Of a stretch of 64,000 bases of DNA, positions 20,137 through 29,003 are shown in pieces. The stretch comes from Aureimonas altamirensis (GTDB lineage: Bacteria; Pseudomonadota; Alphaproteobacteria; Rhizobiales; Rhizobiaceae), in assembly GCF_001463885.1 (NCBI RefSeq), contig NZ_BBWQ01000005.1, positions 1 through 64,000 of the forward strand, in the 5' to 3' direction. Position numbers and translations under genes: made by a program. How positions within the stretch are numbered: the first letter of the stretch is position 1; each line of letters opens with the position of its first letter. Under the pieces are notes generated by a model that was given only the letters and a program-made list of their open reading frames with translations, did not search any database and had not been told where the DNA came from.

Positions 20137-21123
20137 ATGTCAAGCGTGGAGCAGGTCCGCGTCGACGCGGAAGAGGCCGGCCTGAGGCTCGACCGCTGGT
20201 TCAAGCTGCATTACCCGGGCCTCGGTTTCGGCCATCTGCAGAAGCTTTTGCGCTCGGGCCAGGTCCGTATCGACGGTGGCCGGGCCAAGACCGATACGCG
20301 GCTCGAGGAAGGGCAGATCATCCGGGTGCCGCCCATGCAGGGCGATGCAGCGCGGCTGAAAGTGGCGCCGCTGACGGCCAACACCATCCGCGACCGGCAT
20401 GACGCGGATGTCCTGTCGCAGATGCTGATCTATGAGGACGACAAGGTCTTCGTCTTCAACAAGCCTGCCGGACTGGCCGTCCAGGGTGGATCGGGCGTGA
20501 CGCGGCATGTGGACAAGATGCTGGAATCCTGGCGCAACCGCCGGGGCGAGAGGCCGCGCCTGGTGCATCGCATCGACAGGGACACGACCGGGATCCTCGT
20601 CGTGGCGCGCACGCGCACGGCGGCCGTGGCGCTGACGAAGGCCTTCCGCGAGCGGGAGACGAAAAAGGTCTACTGGGCGTTGGTGAAGGGTGTCCCTGCG
20701 CCGAAGGAAGGCCGCATCTCTACCTACCTCGCCAAGGAACAGACGCCGGACGGCGACAGGATGCGCATTGCCAAGCACGGCGACGACGGGGCCGACCATG
20801 CGTTGACGCACTACCGTGTCATTGATCAGGTGGCGCAAAGCTTTGCCTGGCTGGAGATGGAGCCATATACGGGGCGTACGCACCAGTTGCGTGTTCATGC
20901 CGCCCATATCGGTCATCCGATCCTCGGCGATCCGAAATATTTCGAGCATGACACCAATTGGGAATTTCCCGGCGGCGTGCAGAAGAAGCTGCATCTCCAT
21001 GCAAGGCGCATCATCATTCCGCACCCCGACGGCGGCGTCGTAGATCAGATCGCCCCGCTGCCGCCGCACATGGTGCAGACGTGGAACCTGTTCGGCTTCG
21101 ACGAGGCCGCGGAGGGGGATTGA
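20137..21123 (+). CDS. rluC: RluA-family 23S rRNA pseudouridine synthase (RluC-like)
   Basis: A 328-residue RNA pseudouridine synthase. The N-terminal S4 RNA-binding domain (about residues 12-75, with LDRWFKLHYPG and LLRSGQVRIDG) precedes the catalytic domain with HRIDRDTTGILVVART, whose aspartate after HRI is the nucleophile. The S4 plus RluA architecture points to RluC or RluD; RluC is favoured by the context with a HAD phosphatase and ATP12 downstream. The stop overlaps the next start by one base. Confidence 0.88.
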   Translation: MSSVEQVRVDAEEAGLRLDRWFKLHYPGLGFGHLQKLLRSGQVRIDGGRAKTDTRLEEGQIIRVPPMQGDAARLKVAPLTANTIRDRHDADVLSQMLIYEDDKVFVFNKPAGLAVQGGSGVTRHVDKMLESWRNRRGERPRLVHRIDRDTTGILVVARTRTAAVALTKAFRERETKKVYWALVKGVPAPKEGRISTYLAKEQTPDGDRMRIAKHGDDGADHALTHYRVIDQVAQSFAWLEMEPYTGRTHQLRVHAAHIGHPILGDPKYFEHDTNWEFPGGVQKKLHLHARRIIIPHPDGGVVDQIAPLPPHMVQTWNLFGFDEAAEGD

Positions 21124-21830
21124 TGCGCCTGTTCCTGTTCGATTGCGACGGCACCATCGCCGACAGCTTCGCCGTCATCTGCAGCACGATGCAAGGGGCC
21201 TTTCGCGCCCGTGGGCTGGTCGCGCCCGCCGACACCGCCATACACGGCATCATCGGCCTGTCACTGGCCGAGGCGATGCAGAGATTGCGGCCGGGCTCCA
21301 CGCTTGCCGAGGCGGAAGATCTGGCGGATGCCTACCGCGTGACGTTTCAGGCGGCGCGGGCGGCCGGGCAGGTGCACGAGCCCCTGTTTCCCGGCATGCG
21401 CGACCTTGTAACTCGCCTGTCGTCGGTCGACGAGAATCTCGTTGGCATGGTCACCGGCAAATCGCGCCGCGGGGTGGATTTCATTCTTGCCACGCATGGG
21501 CTTGAAGACCGCTTCCATGTGGTGCGCACCGCAGACGATTGTCCGTCCAAGCCGCACCCGGCCATGGTGCTGGAAAGCTGTGCCGAAGTCGGTGTCAGTC
21601 CGTCCGACACGGTGGTTATCGGCGATGCCGCCTTCGATATGGCGATGGCGCGCGCGGCCGGCGCCACCGGCATCGGGGTTGCCTGGGGCGCGGCGCAGCC
21701 GGATGCCCTGCGCTCCGCCGGAGCGACCGCGGTTGCAACCGATTGCAACCATCTCGGCCAGTTGCTGGATGGCTGGCGCGCGCATGACGATCCGTCGCGC
21801 TGGACACCCGCTCCGTTCGAAACTGCCTGA
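21123..21830 (+). CDS. HAD-superfamily phosphatase (phosphoglycolate-phosphatase-like)
   Basis: A 235-residue haloacid-dehalogenase-type hydrolase. The ATG at 21123 overlaps the rluC stop and places the catalytic motif FDCDGTIADS at residues 6-15 (nucleophile Asp7, acid/base Asp9). Motif II Thr is in VGMVTGKSR, motif III Lys in SKPHPAM, motif IV in VVIGDAAFDMAMA. A helical cap lies between motifs I and II. The substrate is uncertain; phosphoglycolate is one possibility. Confidence 0.88.
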   Translation: MRLFLFDCDGTIADSFAVICSTMQGAFRARGLVAPADTAIHGIIGLSLAEAMQRLRPGSTLAEAEDLADAYRVTFQAARAAGQVHEPLFPGMRDLVTRLSSVDENLVGMVTGKSRRGVDFILATHGLEDRFHVVRTADDCPSKPHPAMVLESCAEVGVSPSDTVVIGDAAFDMAMARAAGATGIGVAWGAAQPDALRSAGATAVATDCNHLGQLLDGWRAHDDPSRWTPAPFETA

Positions 21831-21839
21831 GCTCCTACC

Positions 21840-22598
21840 ATGACAGACACCGCACCCAAGCCACCGGAACTCCCGCGGCGCTTCTATGAAACGGCATCGA
21901 CGGCCGAGGCCGATGGGCATTGGCGCGTTCTTCTGGACGGGCGGCTTGTGCGCACGCCTGGCCGTGCGGTGCTGGCGGCGACGACCAGGGAGCTTGCCGA
22001 CGCCATCGCGCAGGAATGGGCGATGCAGGGCGAGCGCATCGATCCATCGTCGATGCCGCTGACCCGGCTCCTCAACACCGCGATCGACGGCGTCGCGCCG
22101 CGCCTTGCCGAAACGCAGGGCGATCTGGCCCGCTATATCGAGACCGATCTTCTGTTCTACCGCGCCGACAGTCCCGAAAGGCTGGTGGCGCGGCAGGCCG
22201 AAGGCTGGGACCCCATCATCGACTGGGCAGGCAAGCGTGTCGGCGGACCGTTCCACATCACCTCCGGCATCATCCATGTCGCACAACCGTCGGAGACGGT
22301 CCGGGCGTTCAACGTCATGGCGCGTGCCATTGCAGACCCGCTGACGGTCGCCGCCCTGCACCAGATGACGACGTTGACCGGCTCCGTGATCCTGGCCTTT
22401 GCGGTTCTGGAAGGTCGCCTCGATGCGTCGACGGCGTTCGAGCTGGCCCATATCGACGAAGACTGGAACATCGAATTGTGGGGCGACGACGAAGAGGCGG
22501 CGCAAAGGCGCGCCTTGCGCCGTGCCGACATGGTGGCTGCGGGGCGGGCGATCGGCCTTGGAGCCATCGGAAATCAGATACCGGCAAACCAGTCGTAG
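21840..22598 (+). CDS. ATP12-family F1-ATPase assembly chaperone
   Basis: A 252-residue homologue of mitochondrial Atp12, which binds the F1 alpha subunit before assembly of ATP synthase. Family marks are the N-terminal RRFYETASTAE with DGRLVRTPGR, the ALAxEW-type helix (ADAIAQEWAMQGE), the SMPLTRLLNTAIDG block, and the C-terminal HIDEDWNIELWGDDEEA. It is typical of alphaproteobacteria. It ends within the 3' end of the convergent molybdoenzyme gene, overlapping by 25 bases. Confidence 0.92.
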   Translation: MTDTAPKPPELPRRFYETASTAEADGHWRVLLDGRLVRTPGRAVLAATTRELADAIAQEWAMQGERIDPSSMPLTRLLNTAIDGVAPRLAETQGDLARYIETDLLFYRADSPERLVARQAEGWDPIIDWAGKRVGGPFHITSGIIHVAQPSETVRAFNVMARAIADPLTVAALHQMTTLTGSVILAFAVLEGRLDASTAFELAHIDEDWNIELWGDDEEAAQRRALRRADMVAAGRAIGLGAIGNQIPANQS

Positions 22599-23356
22599 CC
22601 GCGGTCTTCCCAGTATCCGCCATACCCGTCTCCGAAGCCGTCCAGGCTGGCGGCCAGCGTGATGCGGCTGACATATTTGGCCATCTTGTAACCCAACTGC
22701 CGCTCGACGCGCAGGCGCAGCGGCGCGCCGTTAGATATGGGCAGAGGCTGCCCGTTCATCGCATGCGCAAGGATCGTCTGCGGGTGGCGCGCATCGATCA
22801 GGTCGATCGACTCGTAATAGCGCACCGGACCCGCAAAACCCATTTCCAGCGTGTCGAAGCACGAGAACACCGCATAGCGCGCCCCGGATTGCACGCCCAC
22901 GGCATCCAGGACGAGGCCCAGCGGAACGCCCGTCCACATGGCGATGCAGCTCCAGCCTTCCACGCAGTCGTGACGGGTGATCTGCGTGCGGTTCGGCATG
23001 TTGCGCAGCTCGGCCAGCGAATAGCTGGCGGGCCTGTCGACCAGGCCGTCGATCGTCAGCCGATAATCGGCAAAGGCGTTGGATGCCAATTGCCGGTAAT
23101 CGGCGTCCTGCGGGTTGGTGACGCCGTTGGGCCGCATCGGCTGACGGATTTCGCTGGCCGGAAACTCCTGCGCCAGCGCATTGGAGTTGAGCAGCAGCCT
23201 CTGCACCCGGTATGTCAGGCCATTGGCCGAGGCCAGCACCTCGCGCATCGTGCCGCCACGCTCGACCGCGCCGTCGAAACATCCTGTCAGGGGCAGGGTG
23301 CCCAGTGTCGCCGCGCCGCCGAGAAGCAGCCGTCTGCGTCGCGGGTCGGGCGTCAT
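22574..23356 (-). CDS. Molybdopterin-dependent oxidoreductase (sulfite-oxidase fold), Tat lipoprotein-like
   Basis: A 260-residue periplasmic molybdoenzyme of the sulfite oxidase/MsrP fold. The N-terminus has consecutive arginines followed by a hydrophobic stretch (PRRRRLLLGGAATLG) and a lipobox-like LTGC at residues 23-26, so a Tat-exported lipoprotein is plausible. Cys131 in TRHDCVEGWSC is the expected molybdenum ligand. It is translationally coupled (4-base overlap) to the upstream cytochrome b gene, which probably carries electrons to or from it. Substrate unknown; the pair resembles MsrPQ or SorT-like systems in logic but the membrane partner is a b561-type protein. Confidence 0.85.
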   Translation of the reverse strand: MTPDPRRRRLLLGGAATLGTLPLTGCFDGAVERGGTMREVLASANGLTYRVQRLLLNSNALAQEFPASEIRQPMRPNGVTNPQDADYRQLASNAFADYRLTIDGLVDRPASYSLAELRNMPNRTQITRHDCVEGWSCIAMWTGVPLGLVLDAVGVQSGARYAVFSCFDTLEMGFAGPVRYYESIDLIDARHPQTILAHAMNGQPLPISNGAPLRLRVERQLGYKMAKYVSRITLAASLDGFGDGYGGYWEDRGYDWFAGI

Positions 23357-24165
23357 GGGCGTTCTCCATCGGTGCGGTACCAGCCCGTGATCATCGAGCG
23401 CAGTTCGTTGAGCGGTCCTGCCAGAACCACCATGACCACGTGCACGACAAAAAAGGCGACCAGCACGAGCATGATCGCGAAATGCAATGTCCGGGCACTC
23501 TGCCGCCCGCCGAAAAGATCGGCCAGAAACGGCACCATCGCATTGACGCCCGGCGACATGGTCAGCCCCGTTGCGATCATCAGCGGCAGCGCCACCAGCA
23601 GGATCAGCGCATAGCTGAGTTTTTGCAGCGGGCCATAGGCGCGACGATGATGCAGGCGCAATCGCGCATGATCGGCAATGTCCTGCGGCAATGCGCGTGC
23701 ATCGCCGGACTTGGGGACGATATCGCGCCACAGATGCTTGTTGAGGAGGCTCGATACCAACCAGAGGGCCAGCGCGGCAACGAGTATCCACGCAAAGAAG
23801 AAATGGACGATCCGCCCGGTGGCGAGGTCGCGGTAAGAGGGGATCGTCATCCAGCCCGGAAACGACTTCGCCGTCATCCGCCCGCCTTCGTCGACGACGC
23901 CGAGCCAGCCGGTGGTGTCGAAGCTGTGCCCGAAAATTTGCGTCACGCCGCGCAACTGGCCGCTTTCCACCACGGCTCCGATGGACAGGATGGTGTTGTC
24001 GAAGGAAAAGCCCGACTGGCGGCCGATATAAAGGTCGGGCCGCGCCATGAAGATCTGCAAGCCGGACAGAAGCAGGAAGAAAAGGGCGATAGCCCAGGCC
24101 CAATGCGTCACGCGCGTCATGGCCGCGTGGCGGTACACCAGTCCGCTATCCTTGTCCCTGGCCAT
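23353..24165 (-). CDS. Cytochrome b561-domain membrane protein
   Basis: A 270-residue membrane protein with at least four hydrophobic helices (about residues 22-40, 125-150, 185-208, 229-256). His21 in RVTHWAWA, His126 in GRIVHFFFAW, and histidines in TLHFAIMLVLVAFFVVHVV are candidate axial heme ligands, matching di-heme cytochrome b561 / Ni-Fe hydrogenase b-type subunits. First gene of a two-gene unit with the molybdoenzyme downstream, so its likely job is electron transfer between the quinone pool and that enzyme. Confidence 0.85.
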   Translation of the reverse strand: MARDKDSGLVYRHAAMTRVTHWAWAIALFFLLLSGLQIFMARPDLYIGRQSGFSFDNTILSIGAVVESGQLRGVTQIFGHSFDTTGWLGVVDEGGRMTAKSFPGWMTIPSYRDLATGRIVHFFFAWILVAALALWLVSSLLNKHLWRDIVPKSGDARALPQDIADHARLRLHHRRAYGPLQKLSYALILLVALPLMIATGLTMSPGVNAMVPFLADLFGGRQSARTLHFAIMLVLVAFFVVHVVMVVLAGPLNELRSMITGWYRTDGERP

Positions 24166-24183
24166 GTCTGCCCCTCGATGCGG

Positions 24184-24624
24184 TCAGGCGCTGCGTTGCA
24201 GCACCCTGTTCAATTCCTGCCGGAAACGCGAACGATCCGCCGCCGAGAAGGCGGCATTATGGCCTTTGCTTTCTCCGGTTTCGCGCAAATGCTGGTTGAA
24301 GGCGCGATAGGAAAGCGCCGCGCCGATGCTTTCGGGGGTGAAGGGCCGGCCGTTGACGTTCAGCACCGTCGCGCCCTTGGCAAGGCTTCTGGCGGCCAGC
24401 GGTATGTCGGCCGTTATCACGACATCGCCTGGGCCGACGTTGTCGGCGATCCAGTCATCGGCCGCATCGGCGCCGGCCGGCACCGTAACCAGCCGGGCAC
24501 CGGGAAATTTCGACGGCATGAGCCCGCCATTCGAAACGTAGGTGACATCCACGCCGTAACGGCCTGCGACATCCAGGATATCGTCTTTCACCGGGCAGGC
24601 GTCGGCATCGACATAGACGCTCAT
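24184..24624 (-). CDS. YaiI/YqxD family protein (DUF188)
   Basis: A 146-residue cytoplasmic protein of the widespread YaiI/YqxD family. It starts [16 protein letters not shown] and contains [27 protein letters not shown] in pieces, both family signatures; the acidic clusters resemble PIN-like nuclease folds, but no activity is established. It overlaps lipB, which precedes it, by 4 bases. A longer frame upstream was rejected because it would run through lipB. Confidence 0.9.
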   Translation of the reverse strand: MSVYVDADACPVKDDILDVAGRYGVDVTYVSNGGLMPSKFPGARLVTVPAGADAADDWIADNVGPGDVVITADIPLAARSLAKGATVLNVNGRPFTPESIGAALSYRAFNQHLRETGESKGHNAAFSAADRSRFRQELNRVLQRSA

Positions 24625-25358
24625 ACCGTGGGCCCGAAAACGATCTCGAAATTGCGGCGCAGCATGGAATCCACTTCGGGCATGGACACCAACAGGCCCA
24701 GATCGGCAAGGCTGGTCACGCCGTGGCCACGAACGCCGCATGGCACGATGCCGGAGAAATGCGACAGGTCCGGATCGACATTCAGGCTGATGCCGTGAAA
24801 CGTCACCCAGCGGCGGATGCGGATGCCGATGGCGGCCACCTTGTCTTCCGCCGGCGCACCGTCAGGCCCGGGCGGGCGCTCGGGGCGGGACACCCAAACG
24901 CCGACCCTGTCCTCCCGCCGCTCGCCCTTTACCTGCATGTCGGCAAGGGTTGCGATGATCCATTGCTCGAGCGCAGCGACGAAAGCCCGAACGTCGGGAC
25001 GCCGGCGCTTCAGGTCCAGCATCACATAGGCAACGCGCTGGCCGGGGCCGTGATAGGTATATTCGCCGCCGCGCCCGGCATCGAAGACCGGAAACCGGTT
25101 CGGATCTGTCAAATCGTCGGCGTGCGCGCTGGTGCCCGCAGTATAAAGCGGGGGATGCTCCACCAAGAGAACGGCCTCGGGCGCCTCGCCGGCGGCGATG
25201 GCTGCCACACGTGCTTCCATCCACGCCAGCGCCTCGGGGTAGGGGGTCAAGCCTGCCCGAATCAACCAGTCCACCGGCGGCGTGCCGGAGGCGGCCGGGA
25301 AGTGGGAGCTGTGCGTCGAAAGGCGCGCCGGGGCGGATGGGGCAATGGGCTGGTCCAT
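24621..25358 (-). CDS. lipB: Octanoyl-[ACP]:protein N-octanoyltransferase LipB
   Basis: LipB moves octanoate from acyl carrier protein to lipoyl domains of 2-oxoacid dehydrogenases and GcvH, the first step of lipoate synthesis. From the ATG at 25358 the protein has 245 residues. Signature parts are [19 protein letters not shown], Lys173 ([14 protein letters not shown]) and Cys207 (GIVPCGV), the last two being the catalytic pair. The first 25 residues form a Ser/Pro-rich extension. It is the upstream gene of a coupled pair with the DUF188 gene. Confidence 0.95.
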   Translation of the reverse strand: MDQPIAPSAPARLSTHSSHFPAASGTPPVDWLIRAGLTPYPEALAWMEARVAAIAAGEAPEAVLLVEHPPLYTAGTSAHADDLTDPNRFPVFDAGRGGEYTYHGPGQRVAYVMLDLKRRRPDVRAFVAALEQWIIATLADMQVKGERREDRVGVWVSRPERPPGPDGAPAEDKVAAIGIRIRRWVTFHGISLNVDPDLSHFSGIVPCGVRGHGVTSLADLGLLVSMPEVDSMLRRNFEIVFGPTV

Positions 25359-25440
25359 GCCGTCTATGTAGCGTCGAGCCGTCTTTTCCGGAAGTGTTCC
25401 AGAACATCGGCTGAAAAATCGCGGGGGCGAGCGAAATAGG

Positions 25441-25469
25441 CTTGTGTGCGTCACCCCGCTTTGTTACAT
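25441..25469 (+). promoter_or_regulatory. Possible promoter of tRNA-Leu
   Basis: CTTGTG at 25441-25446, 17 bases, then TTACAT at 25464-25469, about 50 bp before the tRNA. The match is only moderate but the spacing and distance suit a stable-RNA promoter. Confidence 0.35.
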
Positions 25470-25521
25470 GCCCGCCACCGGTCGCAAGATCGGCCCGCCG
25501 GTCTTGACCGGTACACGGCGT

Positions 25522-25606
25522 GCGGTCGTGGCGGAATTGGTAGACGCGCAGCGTTGAGGTCGCTGTGGGGCAACCCGTGGAAGTTCGAGTCTTCTCGACC
25601 GCACCA
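25522..25606 (+). tRNA. tRNA-Leu (anticodon GAG)
   Basis: An 85-base tRNA with a long variable arm. The acceptor stem pairs GCGGTCG (25522-25528) with CGACCGC (25596-25602), followed by A and encoded CCA. The D-arm contains GGCGGAATTGGTAGACGC, and the anticodon stem CAGCG / CGCTG encloses TTGAGGT, giving GAG. The T-arm has GTTCGAGTC. It reads CUC/CUU leucine codons. It lies between lipB and the LOV kinase, with no integrase nearby. Confidence 0.95.
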
Positions 25607-25756
25607 GCCTTGGCTCATTCTCCTCATCCAAATTCCCCTGGTCGTCGATTCGACATTTTCCGTAGGGTGCTAAGCATATCACTCCGGGCGGCAAAGCTGC
25701 GTTTGGTGCGACGTCTGGATAACGCCGCCTTCAACCGCTAATAACGTCCACTTTCG

Positions 25757-27256
25757 ATGGTGCGCGACATTCGCATGCACCGGTTGCGAGGTGAGATGGA
25801 TCGACAGGAAGAGAGCCGGATCGAAGGCGAGATCCACAAGGCATCGGCATCCACCGATCCGTTCGCGGCAGCGGTGCGAACGACGCGCATGCCGATGCTG
25901 ATCACCGACCCGCACCAGCCCGACAACCCGATCATTTTCGTCAACGACGCCTTCAGCAAGCTGACGGGTTATGAGCGCCACGAGATTCTGGGCCGCAATT
26001 GCCGCTTCCTGCAGGGAACCGGCACCAATGCCGACGACGTCACCCGCATCCGCAACGCCGTAGCGCGGCGCGAGGCCATCGAGGTCGATCTTCTGAATTA
26101 CCGCAAGGACGGATCGTCCTTCTGGAACCGGCTGCTCGTCTCTCCGGTGTTCGACGAGGACGGCAACCTCACCTATTTCTTCGCCTCCCAGTTCGACGTT
26201 TCGCCGGATCGCAGGCGCGTGTCCGAGTTGCAGAACGCGCATGGCGAGATGGAATCGGAAGTCGAGCGGCGCATGCTCGACCTGATGCAGAGCGAAAGCA
26301 GGATGCGCTTCATCCTCAACGCTGCGGGGATGGGCGTCTGGACCCTCGATCTGAAAAGTCAGCGGCTTGTCGCCTCCCGGCATTGCAAGGCGAATTTCGG
26401 TCGCGAGGGTGATGAGCCCTTCAGCTACGCGGATCTGCAGGACGCCATCGTTCCGGAAGACAGGGATCGGTGGCGCGAGACCGTGGAGGCGGCGATCGCC
26501 TCGGGCGACGAATTCGACATCGAGTATCGTATCAGGACGCGTTCGGGCGAAACGCGCTGGGTCGAGGTTCGGGGGCAGGTGAGTTCCGATATCACCGACC
26601 GGGCGACAGGCATGGCGGGAATATCGCTGGATATCACCGCGCGCAAGGAGGCGGAGGAACACCGAAAGCTCCTTGCGCGGGAATTGAACCACCGCGTCAA
26701 GAATTCCCTGGCGACGGCGCAATCGGTATTCGCGCAGTCGATGCGCTCGGCCAAGACGCTGGAAGAAGCGCAGGAAATCGCCTTCGGGCGGATGCAGGCG
26801 CTGTCCATGGCGCAGGACCTGCTGACGCAGGACGGATTTTCAGCAGCCCAGCTTGAGGATGTCGTCACTTCGGCCATCAAGCCGTTCGATGGCGGGGCGT
26901 TCCGTGTCGGGGGGCCTCGTGTGGTGCTGGGCGCGCGGTCGGTTTCGGCATTCGCGCTCGCCTTGCATGAACTGGCCACCAATGCGTCCAAATACGGGGC
27001 TCTGTCCACTGCGGACGGCACGATCGCAATCGCCTGGACTTTGGAAGACGCTGCCGATGGGCCGGTTCTGCGGTTCCACTGGAGCGAGCAGGGCGGGCCT
27101 CCGGTCCGCAAGCCGGAACGCCGTGGCTTCGGCACGCGGATCATCGAGGGCGCCTTGTCGGCCGAAATCAACGGTACCGCTTCGATAGACTTCCAAAGTG
27201 GTGGTATCGCCTTCGAGGCTGTCGCGCCCCTGAAGGATCTGACGGAAGACGCCTGA
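25757..27256 (+). CDS. LOV-PAS-HWE blue-light sensor histidine kinase
   Basis: A 499-residue soluble sensor kinase. The N-terminal LOV domain (about residues 35-150) has the photoactive Cys82 in GRNCRFLQG, so it probably binds flavin and forms a light-induced adduct. A second PAS domain (about 180-297) and an HWE/HisKA_2 kinase follow, with His312 in ELNHRVKNS, an N box in ALHELATNASKYGALS and HWSEQGGP. The same layout is seen in the Brucella LOV kinase, which feeds the general stress response. Starts at 25775 or 25796 are also possible. No response regulator is adjacent. Confidence 0.92.
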   Translation: MVRDIRMHRLRGEMDRQEESRIEGEIHKASASTDPFAAAVRTTRMPMLITDPHQPDNPIIFVNDAFSKLTGYERHEILGRNCRFLQGTGTNADDVTRIRNAVARREAIEVDLLNYRKDGSSFWNRLLVSPVFDEDGNLTYFFASQFDVSPDRRRVSELQNAHGEMESEVERRMLDLMQSESRMRFILNAAGMGVWTLDLKSQRLVASRHCKANFGREGDEPFSYADLQDAIVPEDRDRWRETVEAAIASGDEFDIEYRIRTRSGETRWVEVRGQVSSDITDRATGMAGISLDITARKEAEEHRKLLARELNHRVKNSLATAQSVFAQSMRSAKTLEEAQEIAFGRMQALSMAQDLLTQDGFSAAQLEDVVTSAIKPFDGGAFRVGGPRVVLGARSVSAFALALHELATNASKYGALSTADGTIAIAWTLEDAADGPVLRFHWSEQGGPPVRKPERRGFGTRIIEGALSAEINGTASIDFQSGGIAFEAVAPLKDLTEDA

Positions 27257-27259
27257 CGA

Positions 27260-27559
27260 TCAGGCCGACAGGCGCGATGGCACCTTGAGGCCGGTGGTTG
27301 CGGGGGCAATGTCGACCTCCGGCACCAACATGCCGGAATGCTCGGCAAACCGTGCAACGGATCGGCGGACCGTCTCGGCGTTGACCTGCTTGGCAAAGGC
27401 GGCCTTGCAGGCCTGTACGGCCGATACGTGTACTTCCGTTCGATGCACCGTCCGGCAATTTTGAAGCCAGGCATAAGCCTGTGTCACGGTCACGATGTCC
27501 CGCGGCACGCCGATGCCGAAGAAGACTCGAACCGGAACCTGGAAAACGTCGTATTCCAT
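27260..27559 (-). CDS. DUF982-domain protein
   Basis: A 99-residue protein of the DUF982 family, small proteins found almost only in Rhizobiales and without known function. The start at 27559 has GGGGAGG eight bases upstream. Seen are the N-terminal VPVRVFFG strand, the ITxxxAxxxL-like TVTQAYAWLQN, a conserved ACKAAFAKQVNAETVRRSV helix and the FAEHSGMLVPE ending. It converges on the LOV kinase with 3 bp between the stop codons. Confidence 0.75.
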   Translation of the reverse strand: MEYDVFQVPVRVFFGIGVPRDIVTVTQAYAWLQNCRTVHRTEVHVSAVQACKAAFAKQVNAETVRRSVARFAEHSGMLVPEVDIAPATTGLKVPSRLSA

Positions 27560-27711
27560 CGTTGAACCTCCCCGAATCCGCATCCCTTAAACATGGCGCA
27601 GGGCACCGAAATTTCAACGTATTCTTCCGATCGGGGCCAGCCTTAACAGGCGTGCGACAATTGCGCGCGGACTCATGCCGCAGGACTGCTACGCGTCGAA
27701 AACGCCGCTGC

Positions 27712-28413
27712 CTAAACCGCGTTGACCATGCCCTGGCCAAGGACCGGGCCAGTGGGCTGGCCGGTAGGAGAACCGCCGGACGGCTCGTCGGAGATGGCAA
27801 ACGCGTCACCATGCGCGTCGGCGTGCAGGGCATCATCGAGGGTCATGACATAGGTCTGGCCCGCGTCGACCACACCCATGGAGCGCGGCGCGCCGCCGGC
27901 CGGGACGTACCATAGCTCTGCGGCGCGGCCGGCTTCGAGGGGCATTCTAAGCGGCGTGACTGTGGCCGAGCGACCGTCGGCGGCCAGGGTCACCACGGCA
28001 AGCGGTTCTCCCGATTGTGCCGCGATGACGGAGCTGAAGCCGGGCCCCGTAGGGCGCTCCACCGGCTGCATGACAACAAGCAGCGCCACGATGCTGGCAA
28101 AAGCGGCGGCCATGCCGCCGACCGCAAGCCAGCGCCAGACGGCCGAAACGGTGTTTCTGGCTGCCAAATGAACTTGCACGGGCCGGCGGGTCTGCTCGGC
28201 GATCCTGCTCCACAGGGCAGCCGGAGGAGCGACCGAGGGCGTCGAGGCACCCAGCGGCGCCAGGGCGCTGTTCCAGCGATCCACCTCGGCGGCAAAGGCC
28301 GGCTCGGTTTCGTAGCGGTGGCGGGCCTGCCGGCGCGCGGCATCGTCCAGCGTGCCGAGCGCGTACTCTGCCGCAAGAAAATCCTCGTCGTTGAATTCGT
28401 CCGCCGCGCTCAT
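27712..28413 (-). CDS. Anti-sigma factor, RskA family
   Basis: A 233-residue membrane anti-sigma factor. The N-terminal cytoplasmic part (about 1-90) has the LAAEYALGTLDDAARRQA motif typical of anti-sigma-K (RskA) proteins. One hydrophobic helix follows (about residues 95-117, WLAVGGMAAAFASIVALLVV), then a periplasmic RskA C-terminal domain with AELWYVPAGGAPRSMGVVDA. It is coupled to the sigma gene by a 4-base overlap and should hold that sigma factor at the membrane until released. Confidence 0.9.
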   Translation of the reverse strand: MSAADEFNDEDFLAAEYALGTLDDAARRQARHRYETEPAFAAEVDRWNSALAPLGASTPSVAPPAALWSRIAEQTRRPVQVHLAARNTVSAVWRWLAVGGMAAAFASIVALLVVMQPVERPTGPGFSSVIAAQSGEPLAVVTLAADGRSATVTPLRMPLEAGRAAELWYVPAGGAPRSMGVVDAGQTYVMTLDDALHADAHGDAFAISDEPSGGSPTGQPTGPVLGQGMVNAV

Positions 28414-28976
28414 GGCTCCATGCACCCCCGCAGCTTCATCAGGCCTCGGCGGATGATGCTTTTCAAGGTGCCGACCGGCATCGCGGCAGCTTTCGACAGG
28501 TCATCATGGGTGCGCCCCGTCAGGAATGCAGAGCGGATGGCCCATCTTGCGCGCTCTTCCAACTGGTCCAGGCACTGATCGAGCCTCGTGAGTTCCTCGC
28601 CGAACAGCAGGATCTGGTCGGCGTCCGGCCGGTCGTCGGCGATATCGTGGGCGGCGTCCTCGGTCACTTCGGAGCGGCGGTGCGTTCTTGCAGAGCGCAG
28701 GCGGTCGATAGCGCGGTTATGCGCGATTGCCGCAAGCCAGCTGATCGCACTCGCCCGGCCCGCATCGAACTGCGCCGCTTTCCGCCATACGCTGACATAT
28801 ACGTCCTGCAAGGTTTCTTCCGCCTCCTGCCGCGTAGGCAAGATACGCAGGCAAATGCCGAACAGTTTCGCGCTCGTCATGCGATAGACGGTCGCAAAGG
28901 CGTCGTGATCGCCACGCCCCGTCCGCTCCAGCGCCGCCGCAAGGATCATACGTGTGTCTTGCTGGGTCATCCCCAT
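28410..28976 (-). CDS. ECF RNA polymerase sigma factor (SigK-like)
   Basis: An ECF-type sigma factor of 188 residues from the ATG at 28976 (28970 is also possible). Region 2 contains FGICLRILPTRQEAEETLQDVYVSVWRKA, given here in part, and ISWLAAIAHNRAIDRLRS; region 4 contains RAFLTGRTHDDLSKAAAMPVGTLKS-like sequence for -35 recognition. With the RskA-type anti-sigma downstream and a divergent fasciclin gene, it forms the recurrent SigK/RskA/fasciclin arrangement, so the fasciclin gene is a likely target. Confidence 0.92.
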   Translation of the reverse strand: MGMTQQDTRMILAAALERTGRGDHDAFATVYRMTSAKLFGICLRILPTRQEAEETLQDVYVSVWRKAAQFDAGRASAISWLAAIAHNRAIDRLRSARTHRRSEVTEDAAHDIADDRPDADQILLFGEELTRLDQCLDQLEERARWAIRSAFLTGRTHDDLSKAAAMPVGTLKSIIRRGLMKLRGCMEP

Positions 28977-29003
28977 CGGCTCCCGGTGCGGATCGCTGCG
29001 TAG

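Noticed and set aside
25522-25606. tRNA-Leu as an attachment site of an integrated element
   Set aside because: No integrase, no direct repeat of the tRNA 3' end and no foreign-looking genes follow; neighbours are ordinary chromosomal genes.
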